Source: Sulfurovum sp.
Lineage (GTDB): Bacteria; Campylobacterota; Campylobacteria; Campylobacterales; Sulfurovaceae
DNA: 64,000 bases
Assembly (NCBI GenBank): GCA_030949725.1
Contig: JAUZSE010000025.1
Coordinates: 124,001-188,000, forward strand
Reading direction: 5' to 3'
Position numbers and translations under genes: made by a program. Shown piece by piece: positions 9,700 through 18,231 of the stretch; the first letter of the stretch is position 1, and the number at the start of each line of letters is the position of its first letter. The notes under the pieces were generated by a model. The model was not told where the DNA came from. It made no database searches and saw nothing but the letters and a program-made list of their open reading frames with translations.

Positions 9700-10263
9700 C
9701 TAAAAACTAAGTTTCATCCCAGCATAATAACTATCATTAAATGTCTTATCGTATCTTTTGTATTCAGTCTCTATGTTACGATAGCCTGCAAAGAGGTGGA
9801 TACTTTGTATCACTTCCATATTGGCTTCGAATCTAAATTCTGTATAGCTTTGGGCATCATCAAACGTAAGTACGGAAGGTGCATAGGCAAAAGTTGCACC
9901 TAAAGAGGTTGTGGGGATCGTGTCGATGAGAGGTAAGGTATAGAGTACTTTTCCAAACAGTGGTAATGCCATAAAATCATCCGCAAACACAAGTCCTGCA
10001 CCAAACCCAAGTGTCAACCCTTCAACACCTTGAAAAGTGTTTTGTCCACTAATACCTAAGGCAAATAGATCATCGCCATCGGTATTAAGATAATATCCAT
10101 CAACAAGGTAAGACGTGCTATCTGAGTAATCAGCAAAGGAGTTGAGATCTATAGAAACGAGGATTTCCAAATCTTCATCATTGATATCCAAACCGACACT
10201 ACTTTGTGCCTGTAAAAGTGAGAGTGAAAGTACAGAGGTGAAAAAAAGTTGTTTTAAGTACAT
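9700..10263 (-). CDS. YfaZ-like small outer-membrane beta-barrel protein
   Basis: 187 residues with a Sec signal peptide (hydrophobic 'LFFTSVLSLSLLQAQ', cleavage likely after AQ or QA near residue 20). The mature part alternates short amphipathic strands with 'YLVDGYYLNTDGDDLFALGI', 'FGAGLVFADD', 'LGATFAYAPSVL' and 'IHLFAGYRN', and ends in 'YYAGMKLSF'. The terminal phenylalanine is the usual outer-membrane beta-signal. This pattern matches the YfaZ family of putative porins. No function is established. It lies between ccoS and galE on the same strand. Confidence 0.7.
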   Translation of the reverse strand: MYLKQLFFTSVLSLSLLQAQSSVGLDINDEDLEILVSIDLNSFADYSDSTSYLVDGYYLNTDGDDLFALGISGQNTFQGVEGLTLGFGAGLVFADDFMALPLFGKVLYTLPLIDTIPTTSLGATFAYAPSVLTFDDAQSYTEFRFEANMEVIQSIHLFAGYRNIETEYKRYDKTFNDSYYAGMKLSF

Positions 10264-10327
10264 AGTTGACCTTTAATATTTATTCATATAATCATATCAC
10301 AGTTTTCTTCAATAAGGCTAGGATATT

Positions 10328-10549
10328 TTAATCTGCGGGTTTATAATTTTTTTCTTTATAGGCTTTTTTCTTAGCCTGCATCATAGCAGCATCTTGCAAG
10401 TCTTCTTCATTGTCATGATGCACCGCATCTATAAACTTGCTTTGGTCATCAAATTGACCTGTTCTCACAGCCCAAATTAATGCAAATAACCCTATGGCAC
10501 CTAAAAGTGTTGAGATACCTATCATTAAAACTACTATACTTTCACTCAT
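10328..10549 (-). CDS. ccoS: cbb3-type cytochrome oxidase assembly protein CcoS
   Basis: 73 residues with one N-terminal membrane helix ('IVVLMIGISTLLGAIGLFALIWAVRTGQFDD'-type pattern, residues about 5-34). The W-x-V/x-x-G-Q-F/Y-D-D ending of the helix is the CcoS signature. The lysine-rich tail is cytoplasmic. CcoS is needed to insert haem and copper cofactors into the cbb3 oxidase. The start overlaps the stop of the copper ATPase gene (ATGA), the common ccoI-ccoS arrangement. The oxidase structural genes (ccoNOQP) are not in this window. Confidence 0.9.
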   Translation of the reverse strand: MSESIVVLMIGISTLLGAIGLFALIWAVRTGQFDDQSKFIDAVHHDNEEDLQDAAMMQAKKKAYKEKNYKPAD

Positions 10550-12963
10550 ACTTTATCCTTAAATTTTAAATGTTTAATACGCAAAGAGTTTCCAACAACA
10601 ACCAATGAACTCAAAGACATAGAAAGTGCTGCAACGAGAGGGTTGACAAAGCCCATCACAGCTAAGGGAACGGCTATTACATTATAAAGTAATGAAAAAC
10701 CTAAGTTTTCTTTGACTGCTCCAAAGGTTCTGCGTGAAAGTTTGTAAGACTCATAGATACTTGCAGGTTTTTCATCCAAAAGGACAATGTCTGAGACAGA
10801 TATGGCGACATCTGCACCATTTCCCATAGCAATGGCAATGTCGCTACTTGCTAGGGCAATGGCATCATTAATGCCGTCACCTACCATAACAAGCACATGT
10901 TTTTCTTGATGAAATTGGTCTATCAAGGCTGCTTTGTCTTGAGGTAGAAGTTTAGCATGAACTTCTTCTATGCCCACTTTGGAAGCGACATTCAAAGCAC
11001 TTTGCTCGTGGTCACCTGTAAGCATTACAACTTTTACACCAAGTTTTTGTATGTTTTGTATGGCTTCTTTAGCTCCCTCTCGTATGGTGTCAGAGAGTTC
11101 AAATCTGGCGACTATTGTGTCATTGATGCTAAAGAAAAAGAGGGAATTTTCAGAATGAGCATCGACAGACAAGCCTGAGGTCTGAAGCAGGGAGGCATTT
11201 CCACCTATGAGTGCTTTGCCCTTGTACGTTGCGGTGAGACCTTTGGCTTCGATACTTGTGATGTCATCAAGTAGAAGGGTGTCTAATGTGTCATATTTTG
11301 AGTCTAAATAACGTACTAACCCTTTAGAAATGGGGTGATTGGATGTATTCACCAGTGCATATAATAAAGAAGGATCAAAGGCTTCAAACAGTTTTGCTTT
11401 AACGACAGAGGGTTTTCCCTCTGTGATGGTACCAGTCTTGTCTAAAGCCAGTATGTCAGATTTTGCCATGGTTTCCAAAAAAGAAGCTTCTTTAAAAAGT
11501 ATACCTCTCTTTGCTGCGATAGAGATGCCTACAAGTGTAGCCATAGGCGTAGCCAAACCCAAGGCACAAGGACAGGCAATGACGATCACGGAAATTGCTA
11601 CGATGAGTGCTTGTTCAAAACTGCCCACCCAGAAGTACCATCCTATAAAAGTGAATAGTGCAATGAGTAAAATAATAGTCGAAAAATATCCTGAAACTGT
11701 ATTTGCCAGTTGTTCAATACGTGGTTTTTTAGTGATAGACTCTTCAAGAAGATTGACAATGGAAGTAAGCATAGAACTTGAAGCATCTTTTATGGCACGG
11801 TAATGTAAAAGCGAGTCTAAGCAGATCGAACCACTCAAGACAGTATCTCCTTGTTGTTTGTATACGGGTTCATTTTCTCCTGTGAGTGATGATTCGTCAA
11901 AAGAGCCTTGTCCCCAGATGACCTCTCCGTCTATCACTACTTTTTCACCTGGTTTAAGTTCCATGACATCGCCTATGACAACATTTTCTACAGAGACTAA
12001 AGATTTCACTCCTGTATCTATGAGAGTGACTTCCGTTGGAGTACTCCCCATAATGCCATCAAGCGTATCTACTGCATGTTTTTTACTGAGTACTTCAAGA
12101 TATTTTCCTACAAGTACAAAAGTGACTATCATGACAACAGAATCAAAATAGACTTCACCGCTTTGGCTTATCATCGCATAAATAGAATAGATATAAGCGA
12201 AAAGAGCACCTGAAGCCACCAGTGTGTCCATATTGACAATGTTGTTTTTGTATCCGTAATAAGCACCTCTGAAAAAGATCCATCCAGAGTAAAAGAGTAC
12301 AGGTGTTGCCAATACAAATTCAGCAATATTGAGGATGTCTTTAAAGGACTGCTGTATCCCACCAAAATACCCTGCATAATGAGCAATCGCTAGCCACATA
12401 ATGTTCATAGAACCAAAGACTGCCACTAAGATACGCGTATAATACGTCTTTCGTGTTGCAATAGCACGTTCTTCCTGCAACTTAGGATCATAAGGGTAGG
12501 CATTGTAGCCTATGGAACGGATAGTTTCTATAATTTGTGAAAGTTTAAGCACCTCAGAATCCCATAGAATTTTTGCCTTGTTATTTGTATAGTTGATATT
12601 TGCTTCTATCACACCCTCTGTTTTGTGCAATACTTTTTCGTTGAGCCAAACACAAGCAGAGCAGTGTATGCCATCTATAATAAGGTTGATTTCACAAAGA
12701 CCGTCTTCATCTGTAGATATATATTTGTTTTTAAAACCTTCAAGATCAAACTTTTCCAAGTCGTCGCTATTTTGTGTTGCAGGGTGAAGTTTTGTATCTC
12801 CCAATTTATCATAAAAAGTATCTAAGCCTTCAGCATTTAAAAGATGGTAGACCCCTTGACAGCCTTTACAGCAAAAAAAGAGTTTCGTATCAGATTTTTT
12901 TTCTGTGATCATCATCTCTTCAGAAAATGTAAGATTACAATGGGTACATGCTACTTGGATCAA
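10546..12963 (-). CDS. ccoI: Copper-translocating P1B-type ATPase for cbb3 oxidase assembly (CcoI/FixI)
   Basis: 805 residues. The N-terminal cysteine-rich metal-binding region has 'CTHCNLTF' and 'FFCCKGCQGVYHLL' and is followed by an HMA domain with 'IHCSACVW' near residues 99-106. Then come paired membrane helices, the actuator 'SSLTGENEP', the ion-binding helix 'CPCALGLATP', the phosphorylation site 'DKTGTITEG' and the hinge 'VMVGDGINDAIALA'. CcoI-type pumps export Cu+ to the periplasmic or membrane side for cbb3 maturation rather than for resistance. The double cysteine-rich N-terminus plus ccoS directly downstream supports CcoI over CopA. The gene is intact and contains an A7 run near 12873, so not every 7-mer homopolymer in this assembly is wrong. 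Confidence 0.9.
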   Translation of the reverse strand: MIQVACTHCNLTFSEEMMITEKKSDTKLFFCCKGCQGVYHLLNAEGLDTFYDKLGDTKLHPATQNSDDLEKFDLEGFKNKYISTDEDGLCEINLIIDGIHCSACVWLNEKVLHKTEGVIEANINYTNNKAKILWDSEVLKLSQIIETIRSIGYNAYPYDPKLQEERAIATRKTYYTRILVAVFGSMNIMWLAIAHYAGYFGGIQQSFKDILNIAEFVLATPVLFYSGWIFFRGAYYGYKNNIVNMDTLVASGALFAYIYSIYAMISQSGEVYFDSVVMIVTFVLVGKYLEVLSKKHAVDTLDGIMGSTPTEVTLIDTGVKSLVSVENVVIGDVMELKPGEKVVIDGEVIWGQGSFDESSLTGENEPVYKQQGDTVLSGSICLDSLLHYRAIKDASSSMLTSIVNLLEESITKKPRIEQLANTVSGYFSTIILLIALFTFIGWYFWVGSFEQALIVAISVIVIACPCALGLATPMATLVGISIAAKRGILFKEASFLETMAKSDILALDKTGTITEGKPSVVKAKLFEAFDPSLLYALVNTSNHPISKGLVRYLDSKYDTLDTLLLDDITSIEAKGLTATYKGKALIGGNASLLQTSGLSVDAHSENSLFFFSINDTIVARFELSDTIREGAKEAIQNIQKLGVKVVMLTGDHEQSALNVASKVGIEEVHAKLLPQDKAALIDQFHQEKHVLVMVGDGINDAIALASSDIAIAMGNGADVAISVSDIVLLDEKPASIYESYKLSRRTFGAVKENLGFSLLYNVIAVPLAVMGFVNPLVAALSMSLSSLVVVGNSLRIKHLKFKDKV

Positions 12964-13104
12964 ATGTTTTCCTTATGAGGGGTGTGAAGATGTTTAATGG
13001 GATTATTTTACCTAAATATGGGTAAAATCCCTCTATGGAACTTTACATAAAATCCCTTTAATTATAATTTCAGCCAAAAAGGATTATAATGACATCACTA
13101 CACG

Positions 13105-13131
13105 TAGCATAATGTATGGCTAACGTATAAT
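13105..13131 (+). promoter_or_regulatory. Candidate sigma-70 promoter for rho
   Basis: A perfect TATAAT lies at 13126-13131, 34 nt upstream of the rho start. No clear -35 box is present at normal spacing, which is common in epsilonproteobacteria where the -35 is weakly conserved. A second TATAAT occurs at 13085-13090. The choice between them is uncertain. Confidence 0.35.
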
Positions 13132-13164
13132 CTCCATCATGCATATTCAAACACAAGAGGACAT

Positions 13165-14493
13165 ATGAGCGAAAATAAAAAACCTTCTAATGGCAATAAT
13201 GCCAACAGAAAGAACAGAACACATGTACCAGTAAATGGTTACAAGATAGAAAACCTCCAAAAACTCCCACTTACAGAACTTGTGACCATAGCAAAAGAAG
13301 TAAAAGTAGAAAACCCAAATGAATTTCAGCGTAAAGACCTTATTTTTGAAATTCTTAAATCACAAGTGAGTCAGGGAGGTTTTATCCTCTATACGGGTAT
13401 CCTTGAAATCATGAATGATGGGTATGGCTTTTTGCGTTCCATAGACGGAAATTTTGCAAACTCAAGTAATGATACCTATGTCTCTGGTACACAGGTCAAA
13501 CGTTTTGCCCTAAGAAATGGTGATATCGTTACAGGTCAGGTGCGTTCACCTAAGGATCAAGAGAAGTATTATGCCCTTCTTAAGATTGAAGCGATCAACT
13601 ATGTAGCACCTGAAAAATCAAAACAAAGACCTTTGTTTGAAAACTTGACACCATTATATGCTGCGGATCAACTCAAACTTGAGTACAACCCTGTGAGAAT
13701 GACAGGTCGTGTACTGGATCTTTTTACCCCTATAGGTAAAGGGCAAAGAGCGTTGGTTGTTGCACCTCCTAGAACAGGTAAAACAGAACTTCTTAAAGAA
13801 TTAGCTCATGGTATCAGTCATAACAATCCAGATGCTTCTCTTATGGTACTGCTTGTAGATGAAAGACCTGAAGAGGTTACAGATATGCAACGTTCAGTTA
13901 AAGGGGAAGTGTATGCTTCTACTTTTGACCTTCCTGCCCAAAACCATGTGCGTACAGCAGAAATGGTCATAGAAAAAGCAAAAAGACGTGTAGAAATGGG
14001 ACAAGATGTGATTATTTTACTGGACTCCATTACCAGACTTGCACGTGCTTACAATACCGTGACTCCGAGTTCAGGTAAAGTACTCTCAGGTGGTGTGGAT
14101 GCCAATGCCTTACATAAACCAAAACGTTTTTTTGGAGCGGCTAGAAACATCGAACATGGTGGATCTTTGACTATCATTGCTACAGCACTTATAGAAACAG
14201 GTAGTCGTATGGATGAGGTTATCTTTGAAGAGTTTAAAGGGACAGGTAACTCCGAAGTGATACTAAGTCGTCATGTCTCAGAAAGACGTATCTACCCTGC
14301 GATTGATGTCACAAAGTCTGGTACAAGAAAAGAAGAACTTATGGTAGATGCAGAAACCTTACAAAAAGTATGGGCGCTTAGAAATGCTATGCAAAACATG
14401 GAAGAAGTAGAAGGTCTCAAATTCCTTTTCTCTAAGATGATGAAAACAAAATCCAATGAAGAATTTCTTTCTATTATGAATGAAGGTGCTTAA
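13165..14493 (+). CDS. rho: Transcription termination factor Rho
   Basis: 442 residues. The N-terminal RNA-binding domain has '[12 protein letters not shown]' and the cold-shock-like '[15 protein letters not shown]'. The ATPase core has Walker A '[13 protein letters not shown]', '[13 protein letters not shown]', Walker B '[16 protein letters not shown]', the R-loop '[14 protein letters not shown]' and '[11 protein letters not shown]'. It forms the hexameric helicase that ends Rho-dependent transcripts. The first 18 residues are a polar Asn/Lys-rich extension. murI begins 9 nt after the stop, so the two are probably cotranscribed. Confidence 0.97.
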   Translation: MSENKKPSNGNNANRKNRTHVPVNGYKIENLQKLPLTELVTIAKEVKVENPNEFQRKDLIFEILKSQVSQGGFILYTGILEIMNDGYGFLRSIDGNFANSSNDTYVSGTQVKRFALRNGDIVTGQVRSPKDQEKYYALLKIEAINYVAPEKSKQRPLFENLTPLYAADQLKLEYNPVRMTGRVLDLFTPIGKGQRALVVAPPRTGKTELLKELAHGISHNNPDASLMVLLVDERPEEVTDMQRSVKGEVYASTFDLPAQNHVRTAEMVIEKAKRRVEMGQDVIILLDSITRLARAYNTVTPSSGKVLSGGVDANALHKPKRFFGAARNIEHGGSLTIIATALIETGSRMDEVIFEEFKGTGNSEVILSRHVSERRIYPAIDVTKSGTRKEELMVDAETLQKVWALRNAMQNMEEVEGLKFLFSKMMKTKSNEEFLSIMNEGA

Positions 14494-14502
14494 AGGCACT
14501 GC

Positions 14503-15294
14503 ATGAAAATCGGCGTTTTTGATTCTGGTCTAGGTGGATTAACAGTAGTTCAAGCCATGACCAAAGTAATCAAAGGTGCTGAAATTTTTTATGTTGCAGA
14601 CACAAAAAATGCACCTTATGGTGAAAAAACAGCAGATCAAATCTTACAATATTCTCTCAATATCACCCAATATCTTATACATACCTATCAAATAGAGGCA
14701 CTTATCTTAGCGTGTAACACAGCAACCTCTTCTGCTATCAAACATTTACGCCAAAAGTACCCTTCTTTGATTATTATTGGGACTGAACCTGGTATTAAGC
14801 CAGCTATTGCATTGACGAAAACAGGGAACATAGGGGTGCTTGCAACACCTGCAACACTTAAGGGTAATAAGTATCAAACACTTGTAAATACACTCTCTAG
14901 TACAAAAGATGTTGCTCTTTTTGAACAAGCTTGTCCTGGACTCGTCGAGCAGATAGAAAAGGGAGATGCAGATAGCATAGAGACAAAGCTCTTATTGGAA
15001 AAGTGGTTGATTCCGATGAGAGAGAAAAATGTGGATACCATTGTTTTGGGATGTACGCATTACCCTTTGGTTGCTCATGTGATAGAGGATATTATGCACT
15101 CTAAGGTAAAGCTTATACAGACGGGTCATGCGATTGCGAGACATCTTCTTCTTTTGACAGAATCAAAAGGTCATCGTAATGTAGGTGACTTGTCTGTGAC
15201 TATTTATGTTACAGGAGAGTTACAAGTGTATCTTATTGATAATATTCTTGATACTTATGAGAATCTACACAAAATAGTAATACCCATTGCATAG
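14503..15294 (+). CDS. murI: Glutamate racemase
   Basis: 263 residues. 'IGVFDSGLGGLTVV' opens the protein; the two catalytic cysteines are in 'LACNTATSSAI' and 'LGCTHYPLVAHVI'; 'DTKNAPYGEKT' is also conserved. It makes D-glutamate for peptidoglycan in the cytoplasm. It is probably transcribed from the rho promoter. The sequence after the stop (15295-15478) is AT-rich with no gene; it probably holds the promoter of the following envelope operon. Confidence 0.95.
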   Translation: MKIGVFDSGLGGLTVVQAMTKVIKGAEIFYVADTKNAPYGEKTADQILQYSLNITQYLIHTYQIEALILACNTATSSAIKHLRQKYPSLIIIGTEPGIKPAIALTKTGNIGVLATPATLKGNKYQTLVNTLSSTKDVALFEQACPGLVEQIEKGDADSIETKLLLEKWLIPMREKNVDTIVLGCTHYPLVAHVIEDIMHSKVKLIQTGHAIARHLLLLTESKGHRNVGDLSVTIYVTGELQVYLIDNILDTYENLHKIVIPIA

Positions 15295-15478
15295 CTTATC
15301 TTGATTATAAGTGTTACTTCATATACTATTATAAAAAATTATTTTAACTATTTTAGCTGAACAATAGAATACTATAAAGTTTAACTATGCTAGAATGATT
15401 TAATAGGGTTGTACTGTATTGACAAACCAAATCTTGGAACCAATATATTACATATTATATAAATCAAGGAGTTAAAAA

Positions 15479-16096
15479 ATGAGATTATCTTATCTGACCA
15501 CTTTTGCACTTAGTACGCTATTGGCCAATGCTAACGTCGCAGAGATAACCAAGGGTATGCCTTATGTTGAGGTTAAGGCTGACGGGAAAACTTATAAAAT
15601 TGAAAGAGTACAGAAAGAAGATAATTATCTTACCAATACTTTTTCATTGACCTCTCGTCCTTCTCCACCATTTTTTATAGAACCATTTACAGTAAGTGAT
15701 GGTATTGAAACGTATGGTGAATTGGAAGTTTTGGATTTTATTTCTAAAAAAAAGGGACTTTTTATTGATGCAAGACTAGCAAATTGGTATGCAAAATCTG
15801 CTATTCCATCTGCGGTCAATATCCCTTTTAAAATTTTTCTTTCTGAAACAACTGAACGCAAAAAGGTACTTAAAGATTTAGGTGGAGCATATACCAAAAA
15901 GGGAGAGTGGAATTTTGCAAATGCAAAAACAATACTTTTGTATTGTAACGGTGCATGGTGTGGACAGTCACCTACAGCCATTAATGCTCTTATAGAATTA
16001 GGATACCCAAAATCAAAAATGAAATACTATCGTGGCGGTATGCAATCATGGCAGTTATTGGGCTTAACAATTATCGTGCCTAAGGAGAGAAAATGA
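15479..16096 (+). CDS. Exported rhodanese-like protein (first of a tandem pair)
   Basis: 205 residues with an N-terminal signal peptide ('LTTFALSTLLANANVA', cleavage near residue 20). Residues about 25-85 form a small N-domain shared with the next gene ('YVEVKADGKTYKIERVQ', then 'ETYGELEVLDFI'). Residues about 95-200 are a rhodanese fold: 'LFIDARLANWYAKSAIPSAVNIPF', then the active-site loop 'LLYCNGAWCGQSP', and 'YYRGGMQSWQLLGL'. The loop carries the catalytic-position cysteine and a second cysteine five residues on, which could allow a disulfide or persulfide relay. Good ribosome site (AAGGAG). The stop overlaps the next start (ATGA). Periplasmic sulfur transfer is an inference; no substrate is known. 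Confidence 0.78.
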   Translation: MRLSYLTTFALSTLLANANVAEITKGMPYVEVKADGKTYKIERVQKEDNYLTNTFSLTSRPSPPFFIEPFTVSDGIETYGELEVLDFISKKKGLFIDARLANWYAKSAIPSAVNIPFKIFLSETTERKKVLKDLGGAYTKKGEWNFANAKTILLYCNGAWCGQSPTAINALIELGYPKSKMKYYRGGMQSWQLLGLTIIVPKERK

Positions 16097-16710
16097 AAAT
16101 TATAGTATTCATACTGATGATAGCTGTAAGTGTAGCAACAGCAGGGCAGTATAGTAAAGTAAAGATTACACCAAGTATGGCGTATATTTATGTATATCAT
16201 AAAGGTAAAGCAGTTAAAATACACAGAATACAAGATACTAAGCATAAGCTTACAGGTGAATTTGCAAGGACTTACAGACCAGGTAAAGATATACAGCCTA
16301 TAAAAATGCATAAAGATATCACAACCATAGGTGAAGTTGAGCTTCTTAAGTTTATGGTACATAAAGGGAATCATAAAAAAGGACTTTTAGTAGATTTAAG
16401 ATCCAAAAGTGAATATAACAAAGAGTCTATCCCTTCAGCGGTAAATATTCCTTCTGAAACAAAAAACAACAAAGCCAAAGTAGAAAAAATACTTAAAATA
16501 TTGGGTGCTAAGAGAGCTGCTGATGGTTATTTGGATACAAGAAGAGCGATGGAAGTGGCTTTTTACTGTAATGGTTTATGGTGTGATAAGTCATCAAAAT
16601 TCATTAAAACATTTTTAGACCTTGGTTATCCAGCAGATAAAATGTTGTATTACCGTGGTGGCATGCAGATGTGGAAGATACTAGGATTTACAACAGTGAC
16701 AAACCAATAA
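16093..16710 (+). CDS. Exported rhodanese-like protein (second of a tandem pair)
   Basis: 205 residues, the same length and layout as the preceding gene and clearly its paralogue. A signal peptide ('IIVFILMIAVSVATAG') is followed by the shared N-domain ('YIYVYHKGKAVKIHRIQ', 'ITTIGEVELLKFM'), then the rhodanese part with 'LLVDLRSKSEYNKESIPSAVNIP', the loop 'FYCNGLWCDKSSKF' and 'YYRGGMQMWKILGF'. Both Cys positions of the CNGxWC loop are kept. The two proteins have diverged well beyond a recent duplication. Overlaps its partner by 4 nt, so the pair is translationally coupled. Confidence 0.78.
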   Translation: MKIIVFILMIAVSVATAGQYSKVKITPSMAYIYVYHKGKAVKIHRIQDTKHKLTGEFARTYRPGKDIQPIKMHKDITTIGEVELLKFMVHKGNHKKGLLVDLRSKSEYNKESIPSAVNIPSETKNNKAKVEKILKILGAKRAADGYLDTRRAMEVAFYCNGLWCDKSSKFIKTFLDLGYPADKMLYYRGGMQMWKILGFTTVTNQ

Positions 16711-16722
16711 AAGGACTAAAAA

Positions 16723-17178
16723 ATGAAAAATTTATTAGAGAACTTTGCGATATTACTTGTAGGGCTTTTGTCCATATTTATTGTCTATTTGATTACGCAG
16801 TATAATATGATAGAAGATCAAATAATAGAAGATATAGATTACTCAGTCATTGAAAAGAAAGAAAATGCAAAACTAAATTATCTTCAAAGTCTTGAAAACT
16901 ATGGTGAAGATGTTGATGTTCAAGTAGATTCCACAATAGAAAGTACAACAAATACTATTGTTGTAAGATCAGAAGATCAGAATAATAATCTAAATGATGT
17001 AGTAGAAGATAGATCAAGTTATACAAAGAACTTAAAAGATTATGCTTCGAATAAACCTCTAAATTATCAGAAAACTGAAGGTGAAGAAGAGACTTCTGAT
17101 GAACCTAAGAAGTTAGAACATGAAGAAATAGTGGATGAGATAGGTATGGCTATTGATGCTGCATTAGATGATCTATAA
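16723..17178 (+). CDS. Membrane-anchored acidic protein of the rhodanese operon
   Basis: 151 residues, not recognised. It has one N-terminal membrane helix (residues about 6-26, 'FAILLVGLLSIFIVYLI'), then a highly charged, Glu/Asp/Asn-rich region with low complexity and no cysteine. The C-terminal segment 'EIVDEIGMAIDAALDDL' looks helical and amphipathic. It lies 12 nt after the second rhodanese gene with its own AAGGACT-like ribosome site. It probably serves as an envelope anchor or partner for the rhodanese pair, but only gene position supports that. Confidence 0.6.
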   Translation: MKNLLENFAILLVGLLSIFIVYLITQYNMIEDQIIEDIDYSVIEKKENAKLNYLQSLENYGEDVDVQVDSTIESTTNTIVVRSEDQNNNLNDVVEDRSSYTKNLKDYASNKPLNYQKTEGEEETSDEPKKLEHEEIVDEIGMAIDAALDDL

Positions 17179-17199
17179 AGACCTTATATTAAAGATTCT

Positions 17200-17233
17200 C
17201 TATAGGAGAAAACCTCTTATGGTAATCCTATAG
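17200..17233. terminator. Inverted repeat between convergent genes, possible terminator
   Basis: CTATAGGA at 17200-17207 pairs with TCCTATAG at 17226-17233 around an 18-nt loop. It lies where the rhodanese operon and trpS converge and runs into the end of trpS. There is no strong T run, so its activity as a terminator is uncertain. Confidence 0.35.
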
Positions 17234-18179
17234 CTTCTTTGACTTGAGTCATTTTAGCTTGTGCTATGGCTCTAGCCTTCTTTGCTCCTTGTGCTAAGAT
17301 ATCATTTACCTCATCCATATGGTTGAGGTAATAGGCACGTTTTTCTCTTGCTTCACCTAACTCCTCCCAAATAAGTTCTTTGAGATATTTTTTGAAATGA
17401 CCATATCCTTCTTTCCCACTTTTATAGCGTGTCTGTAATTCCATTTTTTCTGAATCATTTAAAAAGAGGGATGCCAATGCATAAATATTGTCGCCCTCGT
17501 ATTCTAATGGATCGCCTAAAGGTGTAGAAGAAGAGATAATTTTATTACATCTTTTTTGTAAAGGTTTTTCATCCATAAAGAGGTCGATGGCATTGTCATA
17601 GCTTTTAGACATTTTTTGTCCATCAATACCAGGAATAGTAGCAACATCTTCTTGGACGATATGTTCGGGGAGTGTAAATATATCTCCATATTCATTGTTA
17701 AATTTTATGGCTATATCTCTTGTCATTTCGACATGCTGTATCTGGTCTTTTCCTACGGGTACTTTTTGTGTATCTAGCATCAGTATGTCTGCTGCCATCA
17801 GTACAGGGTAGGAAAATAATGCATGATTGGCAGAGATGCCTTTGGCTACCTTGTCTTTGTAACTATGCGCACGTTCGAGTAGACCCATAGGGGTAAACTT
17901 TGAGAGTATCCAATAGAGTTCAAGTACTTCAGGCATATCACTTTGTACCCAAAATGTTGTTTTCTCAGGATTTAGTCCTAGTGAAAGGTAGTCAACAGCA
18001 GCATCAATCGTATATTGTTTGAGAGTGGCTGCATCTTTTGAAGTGGTAAGTGAGTGGTAATTGGCTATAAAAGTAAAAAGCTCATGCTCTTCTTGAAGTT
18101 CAATCATCGGCTTCATAGCACCAAAATAGTTTCCTATATGTAGTTTTCCTGAAGCTTGTATTCCTGTAAGTACACGCAT
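17217..18179 (-). CDS. trpS: Tryptophanyl-tRNA synthetase
   Basis: 320 residues, class I synthetase of the usual bacterial size. The HIGH-type motif is 'SGKLHIGNYFGAMK' near the N-terminus, and KMSKS is present as 'GQKMSKSYDNAIDLF'. 'YPVLMAADILMLDTQKVPVGKDQIQHVEM' contains the tryptophan and ATP pocket residues (given here for recognition; parts vary). It charges tRNA-Trp in the cytoplasm. It sits 52 nt downstream of der on the same strand. Confidence 0.96.
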   Translation of the reverse strand: MRVLTGIQASGKLHIGNYFGAMKPMIELQEEHELFTFIANYHSLTTSKDAATLKQYTIDAAVDYLSLGLNPEKTTFWVQSDMPEVLELYWILSKFTPMGLLERAHSYKDKVAKGISANHALFSYPVLMAADILMLDTQKVPVGKDQIQHVEMTRDIAIKFNNEYGDIFTLPEHIVQEDVATIPGIDGQKMSKSYDNAIDLFMDEKPLQKRCNKIISSSTPLGDPLEYEGDNIYALASLFLNDSEKMELQTRYKSGKEGYGHFKKYLKELIWEELGEAREKRAYYLNHMDEVNDILAQGAKKARAIAQAKMTQVKEAIGLP

Positions 18180-18231
18180 GTAGTATCCTAAAATAATTTT
18201 AGGAGATTATAGCGAAGAGTTAGTAAAAAAC

